A stretch of 64,000 bases of DNA from assembly GCA_023212645.1 (NCBI GenBank), contig JALBYC010000001.1, forward strand, positions 806,001-870,000, in the 5' to 3' direction. Below, piece after piece: positions 38,006 to 49,600 of this stretch. Numbering within the stretch: position 1 is the stretch's first letter; each line of letters opens with the position of its first letter. The stretch comes from Farysia itapuensis. Lineage: Eukaryota > Basidiomycota > Ustilaginomycetes > Ustilaginales > Ustilaginaceae. The notes under the pieces were generated by a model. That model ran no database searches and was not told where the DNA came from. It saw only the letters and a list, made by a program, of their open reading frames with translations. The translations under genes and the position numbers were made by a program.

Positions 38006-38824
38006 TTATCCGACGAGAGGGGCACGCTCTTCGTCCGAGATGGCGGTGGTGTTTCTGTTGGTGAAGATGGAAATGACTGCGCGCAGTACGGCAATCAAAC
38101 TGATGATGAAAAAGACAAGGGCGGACCAGTGAATAAACTTGCTGGAGAGCTGGTGTTGGAAGATGGCCAGCAGCGAGAGGCTGATAACCAAGGCACCGGC
38201 AACATCACCCTCCGAGTACCATACGTATCCAGCAGCCGTGGACTCAAGGAAGAGGAGCGAGAGGAAGACGAGAATCTTGGTGATGATGCCGGCCTTGTGG
38301 GTGACTGCATTGACGCCGAATGCCTCAAAGCCAGTGACAAAGAGGAGGACGACAACGAAGCCGTGATACAGGCTGAAGGGAAGATGCACAAACAGGGTGT
38401 CGGCCAGATTGCCGGCGGTGTGGTGCACCTTGAGACTGCGATAGCAGTGACTGACAGTACCGGCAATCAGAAGCATGACGACAAAGGCGATAATGGCATA
38501 GATGCGCTCGTGGTTGTTGTGGCTCTGGGCCGTAACGAGACCCGAGTAGAGTGCGTTGAGAATGCAAAGACCGGGGAATCGCCAGCCAATGCCGTGCACA
38601 ATGTGGGAAGATCCGGCATCGGTGAACTGGTAGATGATCATGCCGAGGAAGAGGGCATGGATAAAGGGCCACACGCCGTAGATCCACCTTGCAGGCGTAA
38701 GGTAAGTTTCGCTGGTCACTACATCAGACCCGACGCCGAGCTGGGAGTAAACGTTGCCCGAAGTGAAAAAGACATAGGCCACAATGTTGGCTACTTTGAG
38801 CAGCAGATCGTCGTTCCAAGCCAT
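38006..38824 (-). CDS. Multi-pass membrane protein, function unknown (about seven helices)
   Basis: The 272-aa single-exon protein consists mostly of hydrophobic helices: about 5-25, 48-68, 82-100, 110-128, 150-172, 182-205 and 232-255, with a short cytosolic acidic end (DEERAPLVG). An N-terminal motif (YLTPARWIYGVWPFIHALF) resembles the TPxxxxxxxWPxI core of the TspO-like tryptophan-rich membrane proteins of bacteria and algae; this is weak evidence and the family is not claimed. Its start codon is 350 bp from the divergent oxysterol-binding protein gene. It could sit in the ER or plasma membrane. Confidence 0.75.
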   Translation of the reverse strand: MAWNDDLLLKVANIVAYVFFTSGNVYSQLGVGSDVVTSETYLTPARWIYGVWPFIHALFLGMIIYQFTDAGSSHIVHGIGWRFPGLCILNALYSGLVTAQSHNNHERIYAIIAFVVMLLIAGTVSHCYRSLKVHHTAGNLADTLFVHLPFSLYHGFVVVLLFVTGFEAFGVNAVTHKAGIITKILVFLSLLFLESTAAGYVWYSEGDVAGALVISLSLLAIFQHQLSSKFIHWSALVFFIISLIAVLRAVISIFTNRNTTAISDEERAPLVG

Positions 38825-39174
38825 GTTGATCGAAGGTAGAAGGGAGAGGTGGGGGAAACGACACGCGGAGTGTACGGAGCGAGGATATATATGCGACGCG
38901 TAGCTAACTTGGCCGAGCAGATCACGAGGCCGCCCGAAGGAAAAATGTCAAAAATGGGTGGTTAATTGCGAGGACAACAAGTGCATGGTGACGCCATCGT
39001 TGTCACTTGTAATCCGGATTCTATTTCGGGAATACAAACGAGCGGCAATCTTATTCGTCTGACCGGCTTGATTGTGAATGGCTGCACTCACACTTGCATG
39101 ACCCACCCGCGGCCGCTCATCTTGGCTCCTTTTCAACCCCACCATTCAGGCAGAGACCCGTATCGACCACAGTC
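38825..39174. promoter_or_regulatory. Divergent promoter, membrane protein / OSBP-like gene
   Basis: The 350-bp interval includes an AT-rich ATATATAT at 38885-38892, about 61-68 nt before the minus-strand ATG, a candidate TATA box for the membrane protein gene. The frame of the OSBP gene is open upstream of its ATG without a further ATG. Confidence 0.5.
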
Positions 39175-42100
39175 ATGGATCTCGCGACAGGAGATGGCGC
39201 ACAGCCAGCTGTGGCAGATGCTGTATACAGCTTCAAGCTGCTCGAGGCGTTGCGCAAGGGCGATACCACCGTCATCTTGCCCCTTTTGCCAACAGCAAAG
39301 GCAGACAGCTTTGCGAAAGAGAGCTCAAGCCCTCTCCATCTGGCCGTGCGATGTGCCGATTTCAACGTCATCTCTTTTCTCATGACCAACAAGAACATTG
39401 ACCTCAACGCAATCGAGACACAGCATGGCAACACTGCATTACATCTCGCTGCTTCCTCTGGTCGCGAGGATGTCGTGCAGCTTCTCTTGGATCAGCAAGA
39501 CATTGACGATTCAAGACGCAATCTGCAGGGCAAGGATGCGCTAGACGTGGCCAAGTCGCCAGAAATCGCACAGCAGATTCAGGTCAGCCGTGCTCAGCTC
39601 AACTTGAAGTACGTGGATCTGCTCGCTGCTTACGAACAAAACTCGCCACAGGCAGACGCGAAAATGTGCAAATTGCTCGATATTCCCCGCTCTGCTGTCA
39701 TTGACCTCAATGCTCAGAGCTCAAGTGGCACAACATTACTCCACGAAGCTGTCAAGCGCAAGGACACGCGCATGATCGAAACTGCCGCACGCAAGGGTGC
39801 TGACGTTTACGCTCGAGACCGTCGCGGAAAGCGTGTGACAGACATCACCAAGGACGACAAAGTAAAAGCCCTGCTGCGTCAACTTCACAACGCCGATGCC
39901 GCTCGCTCTTCCCAAGCCCAGAACGGTCAGCCACCAGCTTTCAAAGGCTATCTTGGTAAATGGACGAGTTATGCCCACGGATACAAGACTCGCTGGTTCG
40001 TCCTCGATAACGGCATTCTTTCATACTATCAGTATCAGGACGATGAGGGCAAACAATCGCGTGGTGCCTACAACATGCGCTATGCCAAAATTCTCGCCGA
40101 TTCCAACGATAAGCACAAGCTTGAAATCGTCACCGAAACTACAAAGGGGTCCAACAAGCTCTACCTTCGAAGCACACATCCCGTCGAGCGTGCGAGATGG
40201 GTACAGGTGCTGCAGCAGACCAAAGAATTCTTTGAACTGGAAAGGTCATCCAGTCGGCCCGAGAGTCTTTACCGTCAGCGAGCGCCCTCCACATCGTCCC
40301 TGCACTCTCTGCAAGCCATGTCAACCACTCCGGCCAGCACACTGGCAAACCCCATGAGCATCGTCCGTCCCTCTTCCACAGCGCCGAGTGAAAAGGCCAA
40401 TCGCGCTCTCCTCTCAGCCCGTTCTCCCTCGACTCAGCCGCCGTCGCGTGCAGACAGCGAACGATCTATGCCCTTGGCCAACCGCAGCCCAAGCATTGTC
40501 AGTCGAATGTCGACGGATGAGAGGGAGGACGACGCTGAAGGACTGACTTCGGCTGGAGGCATGCCCTACGAGGTCGAATTCCCACTTATCGCTGAATCGC
40601 TCCGAACACAGGCCGATCTGAGCCAAAAATTGGTCACAGCGCTTTTCTCAACCAAGCAATATACGACACAGGCCACTGACAATTCGTCCAAGCGCAGCAG
40701 CTTCGGCAGTGTGGAAAGTATCCGATCCGCACTCGATGCTGCTGTCAAGGACAACTTGCTCCTCGTCGAGCGTTATCAGACCATGTTGCAAGCTCGAGAG
40801 ACTTACATGCAGAGACGTTACGAGCGCGAATTGCAAATCAAGCATCTGTGGGAGGAGAATATGAAGATTTTGGCCCAGCAGCATGCTGAGATGGAAGCGC
40901 AGCTCAAAGAAGCAGCAACCGAAAACGCCATGCGACGCAAAGCTCTGCGCGATGTGCGCGAAACAATGGGTTCCTCGCCCGGATCCATGATGACTCCGCC
41001 AGCTCTTGTTGGTTCTGGCTCCATGGGGTCCATGCTTCACGTCCGTGATACCCCGCGAAAGCCGACAGTGGCGAGCCCGAACGAGATGGAGCCTTCCAGT
41101 CTGGCAACAAGACGTCTAGGCGATGACAAGGGTGCCGATCTGCAACTCGACGACACGCCAGGGCCGCGACGCTCTAGTTTCTTTGCCATGTCCGAAGACC
41201 AGTACGGCGTTCGCGATTCGATGGACGATGCCGAAGATGAATTCTTCGATGCAATCGAATCCGGCAACTTGCCCGGCCTCAAGGTAGAGGCTTCTCTGAC
41301 TAAACCAGAATCATCTCCTGACAAGTGGCCTGAAAAGTTTGACAAGTCGCTCGTTGACGAAATCACGACGCAGGCCATGGAACCTTACAAGCATCTGCGC
41401 ACGTCGATGCCCATTGGTCAGGATGATCGCCCTTCGGTCTCTCTGTGGGCTATTCTCAAGAACAACATCGGCAAGGATCTCACCAAAATCTCGTTCCCCG
41501 TTAGCTTTAATGAGCCCACGTCCATGTTGCAGCGTATGGCTGAAGACATGGAGTTTTCCGAATGTCTCGACGCCGCATCGATGCAAGAGGACTCGACGAA
41601 GCGTATCGCGTTCGTCGCTGCCTTTGCCATGAGCAATTACTCGAGTACCATTGGTCGTATTGCCAAGCCTTTCAATCCGCTGCTGGGCGAGACGTTTGAA
41701 TACATGCGCCCTGACAAGAAGTATCGCTACATCTCGGAGCAAGTCTCGCATCACCCACCCGTCTCGGCGTGCTTTGCCCAAGCTCCGACGTGGGAGTACA
41801 TGGGCTGTGTCGATGCAAAGTCCAAGTTTCTCGGTCGAACATTTGAGATTCGTCCAACGGGCGTTGCGCATGTCAACCTCAAAGTGCCTTCCAAGTGGGT
41901 CAAGACGGACAAGGAGCTCAAGCCAGCCAAATTTGTCGGTGACGACCACGTGCTAGAGCACTACAGTTGGAACAAGGTGACAACGTCCGTGTCCGGTTTC
42001 ATTGTTGGCAGTCCTACAATCGACCACTTTGGTGATATGGAAGTGACCAACCACGCGACGGGGGACAAGTGCATTCTCACCTTTAAGCCGCGAGGATGGC

Positions 42101-42750
42101 GAGGCAAGGATGCGTTCGAGATTCGAGGAAGCGTGATCAATGCTCAGGGACGTCAGGTATGGGATATCGCCGGCCGGTGGAACTCTCAGCTTGTTGCGCG
42201 AAAGTGCGGTGCTGGTTCGGGTGATCTGAATCCAGACCAGACAATCAATGCGCCGGACAATCAGATTGCCACCGCGCAGCCGCTGGCCGAGTACTTGCTG
42301 TTGTGGAAGAACTCGAAGAAGCCCCCAACACCGTTCAACCTCACCCCTTTTGCCATCACACTCAACTCGTGTCCCGAGGATCTCAAGCCCTGGTTGGCGC
42401 CGACCGACTGCCGTCTGCGTCCCGACATGTCGGCGTTTGAGACGGGCAAGTTCGACCAAGCCAACGACCTCAAGCAAAAACTTGAAAATTTCCAGCGAGA
42501 GACGCGCAAGAAGCGCGAAGAGGGTGTCATCCCTGCCCACAAGCCACGCTGGTTCTCACGCACCACCGATCCGGATACCAACGAATCGCTCTGGCTGCCC
42601 CAATCAACGACCCCAGGACCGGGACTCAACTCCCAGGACACCATGAGCTACTGGGTCGAACGCAACGTCGTCGGCGCCAAGAAGATCAAGGGTGAACAAG
42701 CCGAGTGGCCAGACGTCTACCATATCTTTGGTGACTTTGAGGTCCACTAG
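39175..42750 (+). CDS. Oxysterol-binding protein with ankyrin, PH, FFAT and ORD (Osh1/2-like)
   Basis: The 1191-aa single-exon protein exchanges sterol or phosphoinositide between ER and Golgi or plasma membrane in the Osh family. Order: ankyrin repeats at about 25-150 and 180-240 (GNTALHLAASSGREDVVQLLL; GTTLLHEAVKRKD), PH domain about 260-350 (GYLGKWTSYAHGYKTRWFVLDN), coiled region about 520-590, an FFAT motif EFFDAIE at about 689 for binding ER VAP proteins, and the ORD from about 760 with EQVSHHPPVSA at about 855. This is the arrangement of fungal Osh1/Osh2 proteins. Start is the first ATG of the frame. Confidence 0.95.
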   Translation: MDLATGDGAQPAVADAVYSFKLLEALRKGDTTVILPLLPTAKADSFAKESSSPLHLAVRCADFNVISFLMTNKNIDLNAIETQHGNTALHLAASSGREDVVQLLLDQQDIDDSRRNLQGKDALDVAKSPEIAQQIQVSRAQLNLKYVDLLAAYEQNSPQADAKMCKLLDIPRSAVIDLNAQSSSGTTLLHEAVKRKDTRMIETAARKGADVYARDRRGKRVTDITKDDKVKALLRQLHNADAARSSQAQNGQPPAFKGYLGKWTSYAHGYKTRWFVLDNGILSYYQYQDDEGKQSRGAYNMRYAKILADSNDKHKLEIVTETTKGSNKLYLRSTHPVERARWVQVLQQTKEFFELERSSSRPESLYRQRAPSTSSLHSLQAMSTTPASTLANPMSIVRPSSTAPSEKANRALLSARSPSTQPPSRADSERSMPLANRSPSIVSRMSTDEREDDAEGLTSAGGMPYEVEFPLIAESLRTQADLSQKLVTALFSTKQYTTQATDNSSKRSSFGSVESIRSALDAAVKDNLLLVERYQTMLQARETYMQRRYERELQIKHLWEENMKILAQQHAEMEAQLKEAATENAMRRKALRDVRETMGSSPGSMMTPPALVGSGSMGSMLHVRDTPRKPTVASPNEMEPSSLATRRLGDDKGADLQLDDTPGPRRSSFFAMSEDQYGVRDSMDDAEDEFFDAIESGNLPGLKVEASLTKPESSPDKWPEKFDKSLVDEITTQAMEPYKHLRTSMPIGQDDRPSVSLWAILKNNIGKDLTKISFPVSFNEPTSMLQRMAEDMEFSECLDAASMQEDSTKRIAFVAAFAMSNYSSTIGRIAKPFNPLLGETFEYMRPDKKYRYISEQVSHHPPVSACFAQAPTWEYMGCVDAKSKFLGRTFEIRPTGVAHVNLKVPSKWVKTDKELKPAKFVGDDHVLEHYSWNKVTTSVSGFIVGSPTIDHFGDMEVTNHATGDKCILTFKPRGWRGKDAFEIRGSVINAQGRQVWDIAGRWNSQLVARKCGAGSGDLNPDQTINAPDNQIATAQPLAEYLLLWKNSKKPPTPFNLTPFAITLNSCPEDLKPWLAPTDCRLRPDMSAFETGKFDQANDLKQKLENFQRETRKKREEGVIPAHKPRWFSRTTDPDTNESLWLPQSTTPGPGLNSQDTMSYWVERNVVGAKKIKGEQAEWPDVYHIFGDFEVH

Positions 42751-43064
42751 ACTTCCCTTTGTTCGCCAAACACCTATATACCTCTTTCTCTTTCTACACA
42801 AGATCCTGACCCTCTTGTTTCTCTGATTCGCTATACCATCATCATGTACATACTTTGAATGCGATATGTCAAAAGCCAGCGAAGCGGGTCCGCGTTGCCT
42901 GTCTGTGTTCCAACTTTTTTTTTTCCTCCTCATCCGGGTTTCGGAAGATCGATAGGAAGATTGTCGGTTTAAGCATATACACACTTGACGTTGTGGGATC
43001 CTCCCCTCCCTCTTACCCCGCCTTTTTCTACTATCGCGAACGACGCAGAGCATTGCAAGGAGCT
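42751..43064. other. Intergenic region between OSBP-like and PHOSPHO-type genes
   Basis: The 314-bp stretch shows a T tract near 42916-42925 and pyrimidine-rich DNA before the next ATG. No gene or repeat is seen. Confidence 0.55.
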
Positions 43065-44042
43065 ATGGCAAATACGGCGGCTTCACCTCTTCCGCGCGTG
43101 GGCAAGCAGCTGGTCGTTTTTGACTTTGACTGGTACGTTTGGCGTATTGGGGGGTTAGAGGATGTCGTATGTGTGTGTGTAAGTTGCACCTGTTTCGCTA
43201 ACGTGGATGGTTGCCCTTCTTGCCTTTTGCGTGCGCAGGTCGTTGGTGGATCAGGATACGGATCGATGGGTGCATGAAGTATTGGCGCCAGAGCTGCGTG
43301 CTGAGCTGCAACGGTGCAAAGCGTCAGAGCAGTTTACCGACCTGTGTGCACGCTTGCTTGTCAAGCTGCACCACAAGGGCCGTACCGAAGCCGAGATTCG
43401 CGAAGCTCTCACGCTCCTCCCCTTCCACCCCGGTGTCAAACGTGGTATCACGCAGCTCAAACACGACCGCGACAACGTTCAGACCGACCTCTTCCTGCTA
43501 AGCAACAGCAACACTGTCTACATCAACACTATCCTCACTGTAAGTACCAACCACCACCACCACCTTCTTGCAAATGGCGGGCAAGGGCTGATCAGGTTGT
43601 TTGCGTGCAGCATCACAAGCTTGCCGGGCCGGAGTTCGAGTTGTTTGACGAGATCGTGACCAACCCGGCTGAATTCACCTCGAGCGGGTTGTTGAAGCTT
43701 TCGCGTCGGATTCCGGCGTCGGCGGCTACACAGCAGCATACATGCGCGGTAGGTTGCAGTGCCAACATGTGCAAGGGCGACGAGTTGGAAGCCTTTCTCG
43801 CTCGACACGGCGGTCGCTCCACCTACGACCGCATCGTTTACGTCGGCGACGGTGGAAACGACTTCTGCCCCGTCCTGCGTCTCGGACCCAACGACCTCGC
43901 CTTTGTCCGCAAATTCCGCGGCCTCCAATCCCGCATCAACAAGGAAGGCGGCGTCAAGGCCGGCATCAAGTACTGGAACGGTGCATGGGAACTCGAAGGC
44001 TACCTCAACGAATTGCGTGGCCTCCCTGCGCTCGAGTACTAG
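43065..44042 (+). CDS. PHOSPHO-type HAD-superfamily phosphatase, 3 exons
   Basis: Exons are 43065-43132, 43239-43539 and 43611-44042, with GT-AG introns of 106 and 71 nt, giving 266 aa. The HAD nucleophile motif DFDWS is made by the first splice (D20 and D22 expected catalytic). Family marks are LLSNSNTVYI, the TNPAEF segment, the cysteine-rich HTCAVGCSANMCKG (shared with animal PHOSPHO1/2) and the late acidic motif VYVGDGGNDFCP. PHOSPHO enzymes act on phosphoethanolamine, phosphocholine or pyridoxal phosphate; the substrate is not clear here. The small segment SRRIPASAATQQH could be a loop insertion. Not in an operon. Confidence 0.85.
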
Positions 44043-44130
44043 CACTAGCATTTGCACAAGCAGCGGGGCATAATGAGAGAAAGAGCTTGTTATGTTATAG
44101 TCCGTATTGATTGAGATGCATTGTCCAGAG

Positions 44131-46032
44131 TCAGTGGAGATGGAGGAAAGCGAGGAATGGGGTGATGAGAAGCAGTGTTAGTGGGGCAGTGTACGCATGC
44201 ATGGCGTCATTGGTGCTTTGATTCGGAATCGCCGGGTTGCTGGGTGTGGGACCCGACGACGCTGAGCTGGCGATGACGGGTAGGTCGGCCGAGGCTGTTA
44301 GCTGCGTCGGCAAGCGGGCTACGTACGTCGACGGAGCGCCTGCCGTGGTCGGGGCAGCCCCGACAGAAACTGTGGTGGTAGCATCGCTGAAGAAGTACGG
44401 TATGCGTGAAGGAGTGGTGAGCGAGACAAGCGAATTGGGCAGCACGTTGGCAATTGTCGTTGCCTGGTTCTGCAGGAAGCTAGACAGACTGGCCGTTGGT
44501 TCGGGTGCAAAGATGACAGACGAGGCGGTGGCGTCTGCTGGTTGACGAAGCGGGTAGAGTCCAATTTTGGGCGGTTCCTTGTCGTTGATTCCAATAGAGT
44601 AGACGGAGTAGACAGCTCGGAGGAAGGGCGTGCCAAGAATCCAGTCCACACCCGTCGCGTCAGGCTGTGCAGCTGCCGGCCAGGCGTGACACAGGTACGG
44701 CTGATTGGCGTTGGGCCCGATAATGTAGTCGTCCGGTAGGAGGGTAATGTTGCGACCTCCAAAGGAGAAGTACATGCGCGCAGTTGTGTCGCAAGGCACA
44801 ATAAAACGACCTCCCCCGACGTGCCTCGCATTGGTGATCTGGTCAAAGATGGACTGTACGCCAGCAGCGGGGCCGACGATGGAGCTGGTGCCTGAATCTA
44901 GCAGAGCGAGCGGATTCGTACCCACCTGTGTATACGTGGGGCGAAGCGTAGCAGCTCGCCCACCGACACCAGCACCCGTCAGGGGCAAGACCCATTGCAC
45001 GTAGGAATCAAGCTGCTGGGCGTCGAGATTGAGCGTGTTGTTTGCAGGCAGGGACGTATCGCCGGACGGAAATGGGATGACATCGTACCACTCCACTTGA
45101 CTGCGCGCTGTTGATGATGGTAGAACGACAGGATCAAGAGCACCAAAGGTTGCTCTACCGCCTGTTCGCGTAAGATACAGACCAAATAGCGGATAGGACT
45201 CGCCGCTGATCTGGAGTAAGGACGTGACCAATGGGAAGGAGCGCGCGCCTTGCAGCTGGCTCTCGTAGCCAATCAGAGTGCGAGCGATGGTACTGCCACG
45301 TGGGAATCCTAGGCCGAGAACTCCAGATATACCTTGATCGGCCAGTGTTACGTTTGTAGAGTTGACCAGCGCAAAGATCTGTTGTGGCACGTCGAGGCTG
45401 CTGACCGAGATGTTTTCGTAGCCAAGTATGCCAGTAGCTGCAGTGCTGTCGTCGTAGTAGATCGCAAAAGGCACTTGAGCGGTGTTACTTTGGCTCTGTC
45501 GCCTGCTGAGTGAGGTTACATTGTCATTGGTGGCGGAATTGTTCCCACCAAATATGCTTGAAGATAGGTTGAATCTTGCATCCCCGTTTACCAGGACTTC
45601 GCGGTATGTACTGCTGCTGGAAGCGTCATACTTGGCTACAGCTCTATTGTTGCACTGAGTGGATGTGCAGGATGACGACGTGACCCAAAGATCGCTGGAA
45701 CCTGTATCGAGCTGGACAAAGACCGTTTGCGAAGAGAGATTAAGGGGTATATCGTAAGCGCCGCCGAGAAAGCCTATGCTCTGTAGTCTATCCGACGATG
45801 ATGACTGTCTCTTGCCAAATCTGGAGTGCTTGGAAACAGTCTGTGCTAAGAGCCTCCTTTGAACAGCTTCGTAGTCAAGATTGTCTCGCTTCTGCAGATG
45901 CAAAGGCGCTCGCAGTGGGACAATGCGGGGCTCTGGTTGGCTCTCCGACCCCACAAGGAATGATGGGGCCTCACCCGCGTAAGCGCTGGTACATACTGCA
46001 GCAGCCACGAGTCCTATGAACGTCCACTTCAT
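44131..46032 (-). CDS. Secreted GPI-type aspartyl protease (pepsin family A1)
   Basis: The 633-aa single-exon protein has a signal peptide (about 1-19, MKWTFIGLVAAAVCTSAYA), a propeptide with KR processing sites (near 50 and 74), and a pepsin-type body. The two catalytic aspartates are in LDTGSSDLW (about 108) and ALLDSGTSSIV (about 375); a hydrophobic flap tyrosine is expected near YYDDSTA. Many N-x-S/T sites suggest glycosylation. A Ser/Thr/Ala-rich stalk of about 130 residues is followed by a hydrophobic end (LTLLLITPFLAFLHLH), consistent with GPI anchoring at the cell surface. Fungal yapsin-like proteases act in wall remodelling. Substrate unknown. Confidence 0.9.
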   Translation of the reverse strand: MKWTFIGLVAAAVCTSAYAGEAPSFLVGSESQPEPRIVPLRAPLHLQKRDNLDYEAVQRRLLAQTVSKHSRFGKRQSSSSDRLQSIGFLGGAYDIPLNLSSQTVFVQLDTGSSDLWVTSSSCTSTQCNNRAVAKYDASSSSTYREVLVNGDARFNLSSSIFGGNNSATNDNVTSLSRRQSQSNTAQVPFAIYYDDSTAATGILGYENISVSSLDVPQQIFALVNSTNVTLADQGISGVLGLGFPRGSTIARTLIGYESQLQGARSFPLVTSLLQISGESYPLFGLYLTRTGGRATFGALDPVVLPSSTARSQVEWYDVIPFPSGDTSLPANNTLNLDAQQLDSYVQWVLPLTGAGVGGRAATLRPTYTQVGTNPLALLDSGTSSIVGPAAGVQSIFDQITNARHVGGGRFIVPCDTTARMYFSFGGRNITLLPDDYIIGPNANQPYLCHAWPAAAQPDATGVDWILGTPFLRAVYSVYSIGINDKEPPKIGLYPLRQPADATASSVIFAPEPTASLSSFLQNQATTIANVLPNSLVSLTTPSRIPYFFSDATTTVSVGAAPTTAGAPSTYVARLPTQLTASADLPVIASSASSGPTPSNPAIPNQSTNDAMHAYTAPLTLLLITPFLAFLHLH

Positions 46033-46691
46033 CTACGGGAGTGGCAGAGAACGGCAAGTGATGGTACTATGGTCAAATCATTACGTCAGCAGTATTCCCA
46101 ATATCTGCGAGAAGCGCAACAACCAAATTTGTGTGCAACTCGCCAAACAAAGGCCGGACAGAAAAAGGCGACTAAAATTGACCAAGAAAAGGTCCAGAAA
46201 ATGGCCAAATGGGCGCTAGAAAAACGAGGGACAGCGTGGGAGCGTGTGTTTGTGTTTTTTATGCGCGTCGGAAGTGGCACGCGTTTGCGCAATTGTAAAT
46301 CGGCGATTTGGACTGTTATTTTGGCTCCGGAGGCCTAGGTCTACTGCGACTGTTGTTTTGGAAGGTCAAATAGCAAAATTGTATATGCGATCTTCTGTGC
46401 AGACGGTTGAATTACAGGTTCGGTGCAAAGACAAAGCTGGACCTGCACGATTCGGAATTGGAAATGGGGGGTTGAACAACACGCTCGACCAATTTTTGAA
46501 CTACTCGTCCCTTCTGTACAGAGTTACCAACACCATCAACCTTGTCTCGCTGTTTCGCTTCCACCTACCACCCCTGCATGAACATTCAGTACGACTCTCG
46601 ATCCTGTAGAACCTAGTCGAATTCTCTGATCGGTCGGGTCTTGCGACTGAAACAGCAGCGTCACTACCGTTTCCCAAGGGAACCTTTCGCC
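46033..46691. other. Intergenic region, aspartyl protease / RhoGEF-like (divergent)
   Basis: The 659-bp stretch contains short frames without recognisable content. It must carry both promoters. No repeat, tRNA or palindrome is evident. Confidence 0.5.
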
Positions 46692-49600
46692 ATGGCAGCA
46701 GGTCCGATACACAGGCTACCGCCACTACAGACCGTTGGCAATACCATCGGCTCCTTTCCCATACAAGATTCGCTCTTCCGGGAGAACGAGGCTTCCCAGC
46801 GACCAGCTCTGGCCTCTGTTGAAACGCGTAGGAACGACGCAATTTCCAAAGCTTTGCCTTCGGCTCCCACATCTGGTTCGTCAAGAAGCGGGTCGCCTGG
46901 TTCTCTGCCAGAAGCGACCTTGTCTTCGCTCGATGTAGGTGGAAGCTCAGGTGCGGGATACGCGGGCAACTTCTTCGGCGGAAGCTCGGGAAGCAACAGT
47001 AATGGCGCTCCCAGTCAGGGCGGCGATGAGGACAGATTTCGTGATCAAACACCTGGGGCAAGAGAGCCTGGAGGTTCCGGTGGCGATGGCGATGATGACC
47101 CGAGAGGTGACAAGGACAAGAACAAGAAATCCAATCCCCTCCTCGACCTTCTCGAAACAGAAGCAGCCTACGTCTCCGAGCTAAGCAAAGTCATCAAAAA
47201 GGTCGCTGCGGCCTGGTCACGCTCCAACTTTCCACCACCAGAGCTCGACACCATGTTCCGCAACATTGAAAGCATCTACCGAGCTAATCGCGCATTCCTC
47301 AAAGCACTGCGTGAGATCGGACCCAACCCATCTTCACCGAAAGCACTAGGCGATCTGCTCATGAAGTGGATCGAAGATCTCGATCTACCCTACACTCGCT
47401 ATTGCGAAAATTATCTGGCTGACTTTGACTCGTGGTCTACGGTGCAAAACAACCCTCGCCTTCCACCGCTCCTGGCCGAGATTTCGCAGATCGCCGACAA
47501 TCAGGGCAGCAATGCCGTGTTCAGCGACAAGAAGCGCGATCCAAACGAGCCATGGACACTAGACGCGCTATTTGCGTTGCCGCACATCCGTCTAAAGTAC
47601 TACAAGAAGCTATATTCTCGCCTGCTCAAAAGCACCCAGCCTGGCAGAAGTGATCATCGACTTCTGGTTGGGGCCAACGAGAAGCTTGACGAGCTGGTCG
47701 AAAAGTCAAAGAGACGGCTTATGGTATCCGTATTGGACCAGGCCACTGGACGCGAGAGCCACGACAGCTCATTGAGCGAAAGCGGTGCCAATTCAGAGAC
47801 ATCTCCCCGCGACCGAGTTTCTTCCGCCACATCGGCTTCAGACGGCGGTGGGAATCTCTCGTCCTCTAGCGTGCTGCCGTCGCACCTATCTGGAAAGCCC
47901 ACAGGCCCAGCATCGCGGCCAGTGTTGTCCATCACCACCGACGCTACACCGGCAGGGCTGCCATTGCCATTGCCATCTCCAGCTCCCTCTTCCATTCTCG
48001 ACTTGCAACCTCTGAGCGCGACTCTGCCCCGCTCCGATTTGTCTCGTGGCAACTCAGATTCGGGAAGTTTCCAGAGCAGAAATGTTGTCAGCAGGCCCGG
48101 CTCGGGCAGCCAACCGATCGAATCGCTCGAGGGCCGACTCGATACGTCGCGTACACTCGACATTTTCACAATGCAGCCCAAAAAGTGTCAACTTCAGATT
48201 CAGCCCCAAAATCTGCCTTTCCAGCGATCCATGCGAAAGTCTCAGGACGTCGTCATTCACTTTACACCAACCAGCGGCGGACCAGAGATTGTCTTGCAAA
48301 GAGCACACATGTTTCTCCTCACAGACCTGTTCCTCGTTTGCGAGCGTATGACTCCCAGCGAAAAGGCAGAGCGGTCCAGAATTGCGTCCTCTGCCGACAT
48401 GTGGCTGCTCTATCCACCACTTGCGGGCAAACACCTCAAGGTTGCCGATATGGGTGGCTCCGGCAACATTCTCTGCATTACCATTTTGAAAAAGGAGAAA
48501 TTGATGGTGCACATGGAATCGCGCGAGGCTAAGGAAGATTGGCTGCGCCACTTTGACGAGTGCCAACAGTTTGCCCTCTCTATGGGAGCCAAGCCCAAAC
48601 CCGCTATCAGCGTTGCAAGCCAGTCTGACACCGCGCCCACTTCGGCGCTTTCACCCTCGACATCGATTCCCGGTAATATGCAGGGCTCCTCACCAGCAAT
48701 TTCCGTCACTCCTTCGTCTGTGCGAAAGGAGCTACCGATACCGCGTGTCACGTCGCCCATTCTCAACGGCGAAAAGGAGCTGTTCCAAGTGCTTGATAAT
48801 TCGCCAGATCTCTCGCGCGCAGGTTCGTTCAATTCGGTAGCCTCTTTCCCAAAAGTATCTGCTGCCTTCGGGTCCCCCGATCTTGGAAGCAACTCTCCTC
48901 GCTCGCCCTCGCCGTCGCAACTGAACCAGCCAGGCATGTCGGGCTTCATGAACGGCAGACCACCACTTGGAGGTGTACGACCAGGAATGATGTCCCCCAC
49001 CAATGGCATGCTCTCCCCCGACGGCAGTCCCGCCGTCGAACCGCATCGCATGGGTCCCGGAGGGTTCTCGAACGGACCGATGGGTATGGGACGTCCGCCG
49101 CTGATGCGTGACCCTGGCATGCCGCCACTCTCTCCAGGAGGCATGAGGGGTCCTTTGCCTCCTCCTCCGTCTGGGTCTGGTTCTGCTAGCGCCTTCTTAC
49201 CGCGCAATGGTCCGGGGCCGATGGCCCCCAACAAAGGACCCGGAAGCGGCTTTATGGGTCCTGGTGGTGGACCTGGTGGGCCCGGTGGACCGATGAGACA
49301 AGGTGGACCTCCGCCCAACATGAACGGTGCACCCAGACCGCCACCGCAGACTCGTCCGCCTCCCGGGAGAGGGCTCAGCCCCGGACCAGGGCCTGGACCA
49401 TGGAGCGATAACAACTCGCAAGGCGGGCGCGATCCTCGACGACAGCCATCGGCACCCAATCTGCGCCAGGCTTCGAACGCTTCGTCCTCTGGCAGGACAT
49501 CGAACGAGGGCGATACGAGCGGGCACTCGATGGTACGATCACGATCTGTTTCCAGCACCGGATCGTCGGCTCTGAAGCTTCCGTCGGCCATGATGAAAGA

